Source of the DNA: Arthrobacter sp. ok362
GTDB taxonomy: Bacteria > Actinomycetota > Actinomycetes > Actinomycetales > Micrococcaceae
Reading direction: 5' to 3'
DNA length: 64,000 nt
Assembly: GCF_900102785.1 (NCBI RefSeq)
Contig: NZ_FNGC01000021.1
Coordinates: 1 to 64,000 of the forward strand
In this document: positions 51,953-59,845 of the stretch, piece by piece
Layout: each line of letters opens with the position of its first letter
Position numbering within the stretch: position 1 is the first letter of the stretch
Made by a program: the position numbers and the translations under genes
Notes under the pieces: generated by a model
Databases searched by the model: none
Told to the model about the DNA's origin: nothing
Seen by the model: only the letters and a program-made list of their open reading frames with translations

Positions 51953-52921
51953 TCAGCGCCAGTCGTCGATCACGTAGGCGTCGGCGTGGCTGTAGCCGGG
52001 CTCGTTGGGCCGGTGCATGGTCACGCCCTGCAACCCGGTACGGAAACCGCGGGCGACCATGCGCTGATAGGCATCCGGGCGGCCCAAGTTCATCCCGGCG
52101 TCGAGCTGACCCAGTCCGCGCTCGGCTGCCAGTTGCTCGCAGGCGTCGAGTAGTCGTTCGAATCTGTCACCGGCCTGCCGGCCGGGGCGCACGGCGCCGA
52201 ACTTGATGAGGCACACATCCGTCCCGGCCTCCGATCCCGGTCCGCAGTGACACACGGCCAGCCCGTCGAGCCCTGACTCGCCCGGCAGCAGCACGGTGTC
52301 GCCGAGTCCCTGTGCGTGCGCGGCCGTGATCTCGCGTTCCAGATCCAGACCCCCGTACACAGCGTCGGTCAGTGCGCGGCAGGCATTGAGGTAGTCGGGC
52401 CGCTCGGCGGCGGATAGCTCGGCAAAAGTCACCCGGCCGGGCACCGCGCCACGGGCCGCGACCTGCTTACGCATGACGGCGGTGAGGAATCGGGGCCAGA
52501 AGCCGTAGCGGCGGTAGAGCTCGAGGTGTTTAGGACTGTGCGAGAAGGTAAACAGGCCGAGGTGGCTATTTCCCCAGGTCTCGAGGCAGCCCATGATCGG
52601 CTCCATCAGGCTTTTGCCGACGCCGTTGTCCCACAGGTCCGGACGGACGGTCAACGGTCCGAAGAACCCGACGCTGCCCCAGTTGGCGGCGAAGTTCGAT
52701 CCGGCGAGTTCGCCGTCGACCGTCGCGGCGAAGGCGGCGTGCGGATCGGCGGCAAAGCGGGTACGGACATAGTCGGCGGTCCCGAACACATCAGGGACCC
52801 CGAGGAACGTCCCGAACGCCACCCTGCAAATCTCGTCAGCACGATCGAGGTCCGCCTCCTGCAGCGGACGGACCGATACCGGGCCGCCGGCACCCTTTCG
52901 CCCGGTTTCCTGTGCGGTCAT
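51953..52921 (-). CDS. GNAT acetyltransferase (two-domain)
   Basis: A 322-residue protein. The N-terminal GNAT domain has VSVRPLQEADLDRADEICRV, SVGFFGPLTVRPDLWDNGVG (acetyl-CoA loop GxG) and HSPKHLELYRRYGFWPRFL. The second half (from about residue 180) looks like a partner GNAT-like domain, ending with LDAGMNLGRPDAYQRMVARG and GVTMHRPNEPGYSHADAYV. GGAGGGAG precedes the ATG at 52921. Substrate unknown. Confidence 0.85.
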   Translation of the reverse strand: MTAQETGRKGAGGPVSVRPLQEADLDRADEICRVAFGTFLGVPDVFGTADYVRTRFAADPHAAFAATVDGELAGSNFAANWGSVGFFGPLTVRPDLWDNGVGKSLMEPIMGCLETWGNSHLGLFTFSHSPKHLELYRRYGFWPRFLTAVMRKQVAARGAVPGRVTFAELSAAERPDYLNACRALTDAVYGGLDLEREITAAHAQGLGDTVLLPGESGLDGLAVCHCGPGSEAGTDVCLIKFGAVRPGRQAGDRFERLLDACEQLAAERGLGQLDAGMNLGRPDAYQRMVARGFRTGLQGVTMHRPNEPGYSHADAYVIDDWR

Positions 52922-53203
52922 GAGCCTCTCCCTCCACGACGTCTTCTTGCATCCGACCACCCGACGCAAAGCCATCGCGAGGCGAATCCGACAGCGCGGC
53001 GATAGAGTCCCGTGGAATGGTGTAAATCGTCGTGCACGTTGCTTTGCGGTGGTGTGCATTATGCCGTGGGTTGGAGTGTTCCGTCCAGACACCCTAGTTA
53101 TGTTCGGCGCGTTCGAATTCCAGTGCGCGCGCGATCGCATCGAGGACGCTGTCCGAGACGCCGGTGAGGTTCCCGCGCTCGAGGAGAACGCCGAGTTCCA
53201 AGC

Positions 53204-53749
53204 CTATGTTTCGTCGTGCCGCGAGTAGGAGGATCCGGAGGGCGTCCGTTCCAACAGTCCGAAGTCGATCATGTAGCGGCGCAGCATAACGACATCATCG
53301 CTATAGCTGAGGAGCCGTTCATTTACCTGCTTTTCCGTTAGGTGTTCGTCCGGCTCGATGGCTTCGCTGACAATCCAGGCCAGGAGCTCCCGCCGTTCCG
53401 CCATGTTGGCTGGGTACCTCTCGATCCTGCCTAGGCGCATGAAACGAGCCAATCCTCTCTGCGCCTGTCGCCGGGGTTGCTGCGTGAGCAGGTCGCGGAA
53501 GATCGCCTCAGACACCTCCAGCTCGTTGTCGGCATTCCGTTCGACGAGCCCGGACTCAAGCAGAGCGGCGATGGCCCGGTTCCGCCGTCGGTCATTCAGT
53601 TCAGCAACCACTTCGGGGAACTTGGCGCCGAGCACTATTTGGGCGTAGGCGGTCCGGGCGTCGTTGTTGGCGAGGGCGGCAACCACTCGCCGCCAGTGCG
53701 GTCCGCTCAGCCTCGCCCCTGCGGTCACAGTGTTTTCCTCACTCTGCAT
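53204..53749 (-). CDS. DUF2087-domain protein, probable transcriptional regulator
   Basis: A 181-residue protein. The N-terminal half is winged-helix-like (GPHWRRVVAALANNDARTAY, RAIAALLESGLVERNADNE), and the C-terminal half is the DUF2087 pattern: LTEKQVNERLLSYSDDVVML then RRYMIDFGLLERTPSGSSY. DUF2087 is often fused to a helix-turn-helix in ArsR-like regulators. The ATG at 53749 has GGGGG upstream. It is divergent from the gamma-glutamyltransferase gene. Confidence 0.8.
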   Translation of the reverse strand: MQSEENTVTAGARLSGPHWRRVVAALANNDARTAYAQIVLGAKFPEVVAELNDRRRNRAIAALLESGLVERNADNELEVSEAIFRDLLTQQPRRQAQRGLARFMRLGRIERYPANMAERRELLAWIVSEAIEPDEHLTEKQVNERLLSYSDDVVMLRRYMIDFGLLERTPSGSSYSRHDET

Positions 53750-53969
53750 CTGCCCCCTGAGCTGGTCACGGTGTGCTTGGTCAACAGGCCAAATCGTAGT
53801 CCTGCGCGAGTGTGACGGACAGGGGCCGCTCGTGGGCACCTCACCCGGTGCACCGCTAGGGCTCCCGAAATGACATCCAATGCCGTTGGCGCAAGTGTTG
53901 AGTGTCGCAGACCGGCGTAGTAGCGTGACAAACACTGTCAACACGCATCACACGGACTCGGGAGCGATC

Positions 53970-55799
53970 ATGGCATATATGACACGTGGGCTGGTGGCCG
54001 TCACGGCGGCTCTGGCATTGGGCGTGACGGGCGGCGTCGTCGCCGCCCCTGCGGTGGCCGATCCGCGGGAAACTGCAAAGACGTCGACCGCCACCGGCTA
54101 CGGCGGCGCGGTGAGCACCGTGGATCCGGAGGCCTCCGCAGCGGCGATCGACGTCCTCCGCAAGGGCGGCAACGCGGCGGACGCCGCCGTCGCCGCAGCC
54201 GCGACCCTTGGCGTCACCGAGCCGTACAGCGCCGGAATCGGCGGCGGAGGCTACTTCGTGTTCTACAACGCGAAGACCGGCAAGGTGGGCACGATCGACG
54301 GGCGAGAGACCGCACCGGCAGGAATGCCGCGCGACGCGTTCATCGACCCGGCGACCGGCAAGCCCTACAATTTCACGCCCGAACTCGTCACAAGCGGCGT
54401 CTCCGTTGGCGTCCCCGGCACTCCGGCCACCTGGGAGCGTGCCCTTGACCGTTGGGGCACGTTGAGCCTCGGGGATGCCCTCAAGCCTGCCATCAACGTG
54501 GCGACCCGTGGGTTCGTGGTCGACAAGACGTTCCGCCAGCAGACCCTCGACAACAAGCTCCGGTTCGAGGCGTTCCCCTCGACCAGCAGCCTCTTCCTCC
54601 CGGGCGGCGACGCCCCCGCCGTCGGAAGTGTCTTCCAGAACCACGACCTCGCCGCGACCTACCGGCTCCTCGCCAAAAAGGGCACGAGCGGCTTCTACGG
54701 CGGCCCGCTCGCGGCCGAGATCGCGGCCACGGTGCAGGCTCCGCCCAAGAGGGCCGGCACAACGCTGCCCGTTCCGGTCGGCCACCTGACGACGGCGGAT
54801 CTCGCCGCATACCGCGCCCTGGATCAGGCGCCCACACACGTGGACTACCGCGACCTGGACGTCTACGGCATGGCGCCGTCCAGCAGCGGCGGCACCACGG
54901 TTGGCGAGGCGCTGAATATCCTGGAGCCGTCCAACCTGTCCGGGATGTCCAGGCCCGACGCCCTGCATCACTACCTCGAGGCGAGCGCGCTTGCCTTCGC
55001 GGACCGCGGCAAGTACGTGGGCGACCCGGTGTTTGTCGGCGTCCCGACCGCCGCGCTTACTGACCCGATATTCGGCAAGGAGCGCGCCTGCCAGATCGAC
55101 CCGCTGCACGCGGCGGCGAAGCCCGTTGCGCCGGGGGACGTGACCTCGTACAACGGCGCGTGCCCGGCTGCCGCCGTGGCGTCCGACGACGAGAAGGACA
55201 CGGAGAACATCTCGACGACCAACCTGACGGTCGCGGACAGGTGGGGGAACGTGGTCGACTACACGCTCACGATCGAGCAGACCGGCGGGTCCGGCATGGT
55301 GGTCCCCGGCCGCGGCTTCCTGCTCAACAACGAGCTGACCGACTTCTCGACCGTGTACAACCAGACCGACCCGAACCGGATCGAGCCGGGGAAGCGCCCG
55401 CGCTCGTCTATGGCGCCGACCATCATCCTCAAGGAGGGCAAGCCGTTCCTCGCTCTCGGCTCGCCCGGCGGATCGACCATCATCACAACCGTCCTGCAGA
55501 CGATCCTGAACCGGGTGGACCTGGGCATGACCATCTCCGAGGCGATCGCTGCACCGCGTGCCTCGCAACGCAACACGGCCAAGGTCACGGCCGAGCCGGA
55601 GTTCATCGCCGCCTACGGCAGCCAATTGACACCCTTTGGCCATCAGTTCACGCCGTCGGGGGATGCGTTCACCTCGGCAGCGGAGATCGGCGCCGCGACC
55701 GCCATCGAATTCCTGCCCGACGGCGGCATGGTCGCGGCCGCCGAGCCCGTGAGACGCGGCGGCGGATCCGCGATGGCACTCAAGCCGTCGCCTAGGTAG
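53970..55799 (+). CDS. ggt: Gamma-glutamyltransferase
   Basis: A 609-residue secreted enzyme. A Sec signal peptide (hydrophobic AVTAALALGVTGGVVAA after MAYMTRGLV, cleavage near ADP) leads into the mature N-terminal nucleophile hydrolase: AAIDVLRKGGNAADAAVAAA, EPYSAGIGGGGYFVFYN and GRETAPAGM. The autoprocessing and nucleophile Thr lies in ENISTTNLTVADRWGN, followed by NNELTDF and PRSSMAPTI. It hydrolyses or transfers the gamma-glutamyl group of glutathione outside the membrane. GGGAG precedes the ATG at 53970. The upstream 150 bases are open but not family-like. Confidence 0.94.
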   Translation: MAYMTRGLVAVTAALALGVTGGVVAAPAVADPRETAKTSTATGYGGAVSTVDPEASAAAIDVLRKGGNAADAAVAAAATLGVTEPYSAGIGGGGYFVFYNAKTGKVGTIDGRETAPAGMPRDAFIDPATGKPYNFTPELVTSGVSVGVPGTPATWERALDRWGTLSLGDALKPAINVATRGFVVDKTFRQQTLDNKLRFEAFPSTSSLFLPGGDAPAVGSVFQNHDLAATYRLLAKKGTSGFYGGPLAAEIAATVQAPPKRAGTTLPVPVGHLTTADLAAYRALDQAPTHVDYRDLDVYGMAPSSSGGTTVGEALNILEPSNLSGMSRPDALHHYLEASALAFADRGKYVGDPVFVGVPTAALTDPIFGKERACQIDPLHAAAKPVAPGDVTSYNGACPAAAVASDDEKDTENISTTNLTVADRWGNVVDYTLTIEQTGGSGMVVPGRGFLLNNELTDFSTVYNQTDPNRIEPGKRPRSSMAPTIILKEGKPFLALGSPGGSTIITTVLQTILNRVDLGMTISEAIAAPRASQRNTAKVTAEPEFIAAYGSQLTPFGHQFTPSGDAFTSAAEIGAATAIEFLPDGGMVAAAEPVRRGGGSAMALKPSPR

Positions 55800-56020
55800 G
55801 GCCCCGGGGGAAAAAGTGGGCGGACGCTTGCCTGTCACGTAGCTAGGCAGCTAGGGCTCTTGCGAGGAGCATGAAGACGCAGGACGATGAGCTCATCGAG
55901 CCCGACGTGGACAGGACACAAGCACTGAACCGATTTAGAAACTACTGGGTTCCGGGCCTTGGAAACGCACGTTCGGCAACTCCACCCGGTCTCAGACCGT
56001 GAGCTCGGGAAGGCCGGAAC
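55800..56020. other. Intergenic stretch between ggt and the methyltransferase gene
   Basis: About 220 bases with no gene seen; it holds the presumed promoter and ribosome site of the next gene. Confidence 0.35.
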
Positions 56021-56857
56021 GTGGGGATTGACGTGAGCAGGTTTACTCCGCTGGAGGAGACCGCGTTGTTGACACTGTACGCCCGAGCGCTGGACAGCCG
56101 TTTGCCCCGACCGATCCTGGGCGACAGTGACGCAGACCGGATCGCCGCCAGCATTGACTACGATTTCACTGGCCTGGGTCTGGTGACCAGCGTCGTATGC
56201 CAGGCAGCGCTGCGCACGAAGATGCTCGATGACAGGGTGCGCATGTTCACTGCGGCCCATCCGAACGCCGTCGTGGTGGATCTCGGAGCTGGTTTGGACG
56301 ACGGCATGTCCCGCCTGGACGGGCCGCCGACCGTCGACTGGTACAGCGTTGACCTCCCGGCGGTGATCGCGCTGCGCGACAGCGTTCTTCACGGGAATCC
56401 GCGGGCCCACTCCGTGCCTCGTTCGCTGACCGACGAACGTTGGCTGGAGGCGATCCCGGCAGAGCGCCCGACGATGCTGATCGCCAATGGGTTGCTGGCC
56501 TTCCTTAACGAGCAGGAAATTGTCTCGCTGTTGAGGCGAGTGACCGGCCACTTTCGGTCGGGTGAACTGGCCTTCAACGATTACGGCCGCATCGGCTGGG
56601 TGAGTAGGTTCGCGGTGAAGCTGGCCCCGCAGCGGATGTTCAAGGCCGTCTCCGGCCAATGGAGCGGTTACCCCGGATTCAAGGACGCGCACCGGCCAGA
56701 GGTATGGAACCCTCGGTTGCAGCTGATCGAGGAGACCAGCCTGGCCCACGCCCCGGAGGTGGAGCTTTTCCCGACTTGGCTGCGCATGGCGACTCACCTC
56801 GCCGGGCGCATCCCGAGCATGGCCCGCAAGGCGCGAATCCTGCGCTACAGCTTCTAG
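56021..56857 (+). CDS. SAM-dependent methyltransferase (LCM/PpmA-like O-methyltransferase)
   Basis: A 278-residue class I methyltransferase of the leucine-carboxyl-methyltransferase type. Visible are SLVLTSVVCQ-like SVVCQAALRTKMLDDRVRMF, the SAM motif VVVDLGAGLDDG and DWYSVDLPAVIALRDSVL, then MLIANGLLAFLNEQEI. The family O-methylates small acids or polyketide-type molecules. The GTG start has a weak GGAAGG site. A downstream 9-bp hairpin may end the transcript. Confidence 0.82.
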   Translation: MGIDVSRFTPLEETALLTLYARALDSRLPRPILGDSDADRIAASIDYDFTGLGLVTSVVCQAALRTKMLDDRVRMFTAAHPNAVVVDLGAGLDDGMSRLDGPPTVDWYSVDLPAVIALRDSVLHGNPRAHSVPRSLTDERWLEAIPAERPTMLIANGLLAFLNEQEIVSLLRRVTGHFRSGELAFNDYGRIGWVSRFAVKLAPQRMFKAVSGQWSGYPGFKDAHRPEVWNPRLQLIEETSLAHAPEVELFPTWLRMATHLAGRIPSMARKARILRYSF

Positions 56858-56881
56858 CCCCGCCTCCTGTGTGCTCACCCG

Positions 56882-56925
56882 ATCGACGGGACGGGCACTT
56901 ACTCGCACCCCTTTGCCCCGTCGAT
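56882..56925. terminator. Possible bidirectional terminator
   Basis: ATCGACGGG / CCCGTCGAT form a 9-bp stem with a 26-base loop between convergent genes. The long loop and lack of a T-tract make this tentative. Confidence 0.4.
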
Positions 56926-56973
56926 GGCCGGACTCGACAGTCCAAAAGTTCACCGAGCATATACTTGACCGGG

Positions 56974-57858
56974 CTACGGGCGGCTTGTTGTGTGGGCTTC
57001 GGGTGTCCAGTTGGCCGGGGTGATCCGGCCGCCGTAAATGGGGAGTTCAATGGGGGGCTCGTCGGCCCTGAACTGGGACCACATCCGGTTCAGTCCGGCG
57101 GTACCGCCGGAACGGACCCGGCCCGGATGGTCCATGTCAAGCTCGATGGACAGCACGGAGGGGGAGTCGTCCGGGGCTTCGGAGAGAACGGCGCCCTCGG
57201 GGTCGACGACGATGCTCCGGCCCTGTCCGGTAGGTCCGGCGCAGTTGACGCTGATCATGAATACCTGGTTGACGATGGCATTTGCGCGGGCCAGGACAAG
57301 TTCCTGGGCGCGGTCCGGGGTTGTGGTCTTGACGACATTGATGATGACGTCGGCCCCCATCCAGGCAAGTTGCCGGGTGACCTCGGGGAACCATGCGTCG
57401 TAGCAGATTGTCAGGCCGGCCCTGCCGAATCCGGCTAGATCGACCGTTACAAATTTGTCCCCGGGGTCGTAGGGTTCGAACGGGCGCCAAGGGAAGATCT
57501 TCCGGTAGCTGGCCGCCAGCGCGCCGTCGGGGGAGAGGACCAGGGAGGAGTTGAACAGCTGGCCCTGTGGGCCGCGTTCGCAGATACTCCCGGGGACCAG
57601 CCAGAGCCTGAGGTCCCCGGCGAGTTGCCTCAACTCCTTTACGAGCGGCCCGTCGAGAGGCTGCGCGGCTTCCTGTAGCGCCTCGGATCGTTGCCTGTCG
57701 GGGCTTCCGTCGCAGAACAGGTGGAGTTCGGGAAAAACCATCAGCTGCGTTCCGGGGTTTTCCGCCATGACGCGGGCGGCTTCATCCGCAAACGCGGAGA
57801 ACGGTTCACCGATCAGGTGCGGAGGGGCCTGGACGGCTGCAAGGGCGAGGTTGGACAT
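56974..57858 (-). CDS. Nitrilase-superfamily carbon-nitrogen hydrolase
   Basis: A 294-residue C-N hydrolase. The catalytic triad is visible as Glu in MVFPELHLF, Lys in SYRKIFPWRPF and Cys in LTICYDAWFPE. Other conserved parts are ARANAIVNQVFMISVN and SIVVDPEGAVL. It hydrolyses an amide, carbamoyl or nitrile substrate. The gene is divergent from an NCS1-type permease, so the two may handle the same imported compound, such as a ureido acid or nucleobase product. Confidence 0.9.
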   Translation of the reverse strand: MSNLALAAVQAPPHLIGEPFSAFADEAARVMAENPGTQLMVFPELHLFCDGSPDRQRSEALQEAAQPLDGPLVKELRQLAGDLRLWLVPGSICERGPQGQLFNSSLVLSPDGALAASYRKIFPWRPFEPYDPGDKFVTVDLAGFGRAGLTICYDAWFPEVTRQLAWMGADVIINVVKTTTPDRAQELVLARANAIVNQVFMISVNCAGPTGQGRSIVVDPEGAVLSEAPDDSPSVLSIELDMDHPGRVRSGGTAGLNRMWSQFRADEPPIELPIYGGRITPANWTPEAHTTSRP

Positions 57859-58196
57859 GGGCAGTTACCTTTGAAGTGACGTTGATAGGCGGCGGTCGAA
57901 GAGACCGGTTCTGATGGCCCGCTCCACTCCGGCCGCCCGCCGGTCTGATGGGCAGAGATCGGCTGATGCTTGCCATTGAACCGAATGGCAGCCTGCGCGG
58001 GCTATGGACATTCGCATAGAAACAGGCCCAAGATTCTGTCATTCGAATATGGGCAAGGAATGGTTCAAGTTTATCCTTGCCCACGCTCCGCATGTGATTC
58101 GCTTCACTAGTTCGCGGCGCTGGCGCGGGTTCCGGTCGCTGCAGCCTTCGATCCCGCACCGATGCCAGCAGCATCCCACGTTCTAGGAGACATGTC
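57859..58196. promoter_or_regulatory. Divergent promoter region of hydrolase and permease genes
   Basis: A 338-base divergent region between the nitrilase-type and permease genes. I see AT-richer patches near 58007-58075 and a palindrome ATTCGAAT (58042-58049), but no clear operator. Confidence 0.4.
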
Positions 58197-59675
58197 ATGA
58201 GTACAGCCACGGGTCCGGCTTCGGGTCCGGCAACGGGTCCGGCAACGAGTCGGGGACTGGAAGTCCGGTCGATCGACTACGTCCCCCTCAGTGAGAGACA
58301 CGGAAAGGTCTCGCACATTGGGCCTCTGTGGTTTATGAGCAACGCCCAGATAGCCACACTTGCGGTAGGGCTGATCAGCATCACGACCGGCGGGAACCTG
58401 ATCTGGTCTTTGATTGCGGTCGCGATCGGCGTACTGGTGGGCACCTTGTTCATGGCGGCACACTCCTCGCAGGGCCCGCAGCTCGGGTTGCCTCAAATGA
58501 TCCAGTCCCGTCCGCAGTTCGGGTACGTGGGCGCTCTGCTGGTGTGGCTGTTCGCCTACCTGCAGTACGCGGGATTCAACGTCTTCAACACAGTCCTGGC
58601 CGGCGAGGCCGCGGCTGAGTCCCTTCACATCGGAAACGAAACGCTCTGGTTCTGGGTCGTCACGATTATCGCCTCGGCCGTCGCGCTCTTCGGCTATGAC
58701 CTGATCCACGGCTTCGAGCGCTATCTGACCTACCTGACCATCATTATGCTGACGCTGCTGACGGCGGCGGTTCTCACCCACCTTGACCTGCCCGGCGGCG
58801 CGTTCGATCTCGGCGATTTCCATCTCGTCCCGTTCCTGGGGCAACTGGGCGTGGCGGCGGGCTACCAGATTTCATGGGCCATCTACGTTTCGGACTATTC
58901 CCGCTACCTCCCCCCGGAAACCGGCCGCGGGACGTTCAAGTGGACATTCTGGGGGAGCGCCCTGGGCGGTATCTGGGTCATGTTCCTGGGCGCATTCATC
59001 GCTGCGGCAGCCGGAAAGGACTTCGAGACCATCGGCTCGATCCGGGACACCGCCGACAAGCTGTTTCCGGGCTTCGGATCGATCGCATTGTTCATCGCCG
59101 CCCTCGGACTCGTGTCGGTCACAGCGCTGAACATGTATGGCGGATCCCTGACGCTGATCTCCTCCGTCGACAGCCTGCGCCGCATCCGGCCTACCGTCAG
59201 AATCCGCATCGTCACCATCGTGATCACCGCGGCCATCTCACTCGTCTTCGCCAACATCGCATCCGCCGACTTCCTCGCCAACTTCAACGACTTCCTGCTC
59301 CTGGTGCTGTACTTCTTCATCCCGTGGACGGCGGTCAACCTCACCGACTACTTCATCGTCCGCAAGGGCCACTATGCCATCGCGGAGATCTTCCATCCCC
59401 ACGGCATTTACGGACGCTGGGGCTGGCCCGGAATCGCCTCGTACCTCGCGGGCTTCGCGGTCATGATTCCATTCTTCGCCGCCGGAAAGCTTTTCATCGG
59501 GCCTGCGGCCGAAGCGATGGGCGGCGCCGACATCTCCCTGTTCATCGGCCTGCCGGTCTCGGCCTTCCTCTACTGGGTGCTCACCCGCCACATCGACACG
59601 GCCGCGGAAATGCGTCTGGCCCAGACCCAGGCAACCGAACTTGAGGAAGCCGCGAACAAGCACGTCGAGCCCTGA
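58197..59675 (+). CDS. NCS1-family permease (cytosine/purine/hydantoin type)
   Basis: A 492-residue transporter with about 12 membrane helices. NCS1 features are RSIDYVPLSERHGK at the N-terminus, MSNAQIATLAVGL, ISWAIYVSDYSRYLPP and FIPWTAVNLTDYFIVRKGHY. The family brings nucleobases, allantoin or hydantoins into the cell with H+ or Na+. AGGAG precedes the ATG. The first codons hold a short tandem run encoding TGPASGPATGPATS. It is divergent from a C-N hydrolase. Confidence 0.93.
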   Translation: MSTATGPASGPATGPATSRGLEVRSIDYVPLSERHGKVSHIGPLWFMSNAQIATLAVGLISITTGGNLIWSLIAVAIGVLVGTLFMAAHSSQGPQLGLPQMIQSRPQFGYVGALLVWLFAYLQYAGFNVFNTVLAGEAAAESLHIGNETLWFWVVTIIASAVALFGYDLIHGFERYLTYLTIIMLTLLTAAVLTHLDLPGGAFDLGDFHLVPFLGQLGVAAGYQISWAIYVSDYSRYLPPETGRGTFKWTFWGSALGGIWVMFLGAFIAAAAGKDFETIGSIRDTADKLFPGFGSIALFIAALGLVSVTALNMYGGSLTLISSVDSLRRIRPTVRIRIVTIVITAAISLVFANIASADFLANFNDFLLLVLYFFIPWTAVNLTDYFIVRKGHYAIAEIFHPHGIYGRWGWPGIASYLAGFAVMIPFFAAGKLFIGPAAEAMGGADISLFIGLPVSAFLYWVLTRHIDTAAEMRLAQTQATELEEAANKHVEP

Positions 59676-59830
59676 TCGGGGAACGCCAGCGCGAGGGGAT
59701 TGCCCTGGCCAAGGCCCGCGGGGCCGACCGCGGACGCAGGAAGGCACTCTCGCCGGAGCAGGCGCGCGGGCTGCGTGTGTTGGGCTTAGGCGCGGGAATG
59801 AATATCGGCCAGCCTAGTTTCGGCGAACTT
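59672..59830 (+). pseudogene. Serine recombinase (resolvase) C-terminal fragment
   Basis: Read from 59672 the frame gives LIGERQREGIALAKARGADR then GRRKALSPEQARGLR, the end of the catalytic domain and start of the DNA-binding domain of Tn3-type resolvases/invertases. It then decays (VLGLGAGMNIGQPSFGE). About 50 of roughly 190 residues remain. It overlaps the permease stop codon. Confidence 0.85.
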
Positions 59831-59845
59831 GGGTCGCCGGGCCCC

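Noticed and set aside
53856..55838. 660-codon minus-strand frame across gamma-glutamyltransferase
   Set aside because: Exact antisense of ggt with Arg/Gly/His-rich composition; ggt has signal peptide and catalytic motifs.
58204..58252. GGTCCGGC tandem run considered as a regulatory repeat
   Set aside because: It lies inside the permease coding frame (TGPASGPATGPATS) and is better explained as a low-complexity N-terminus.
59238..59747. Minus-strand frame over the end of the permease gene
   Set aside because: Antisense shadow; the plus-strand frame has membrane helices and NCS1 motifs.
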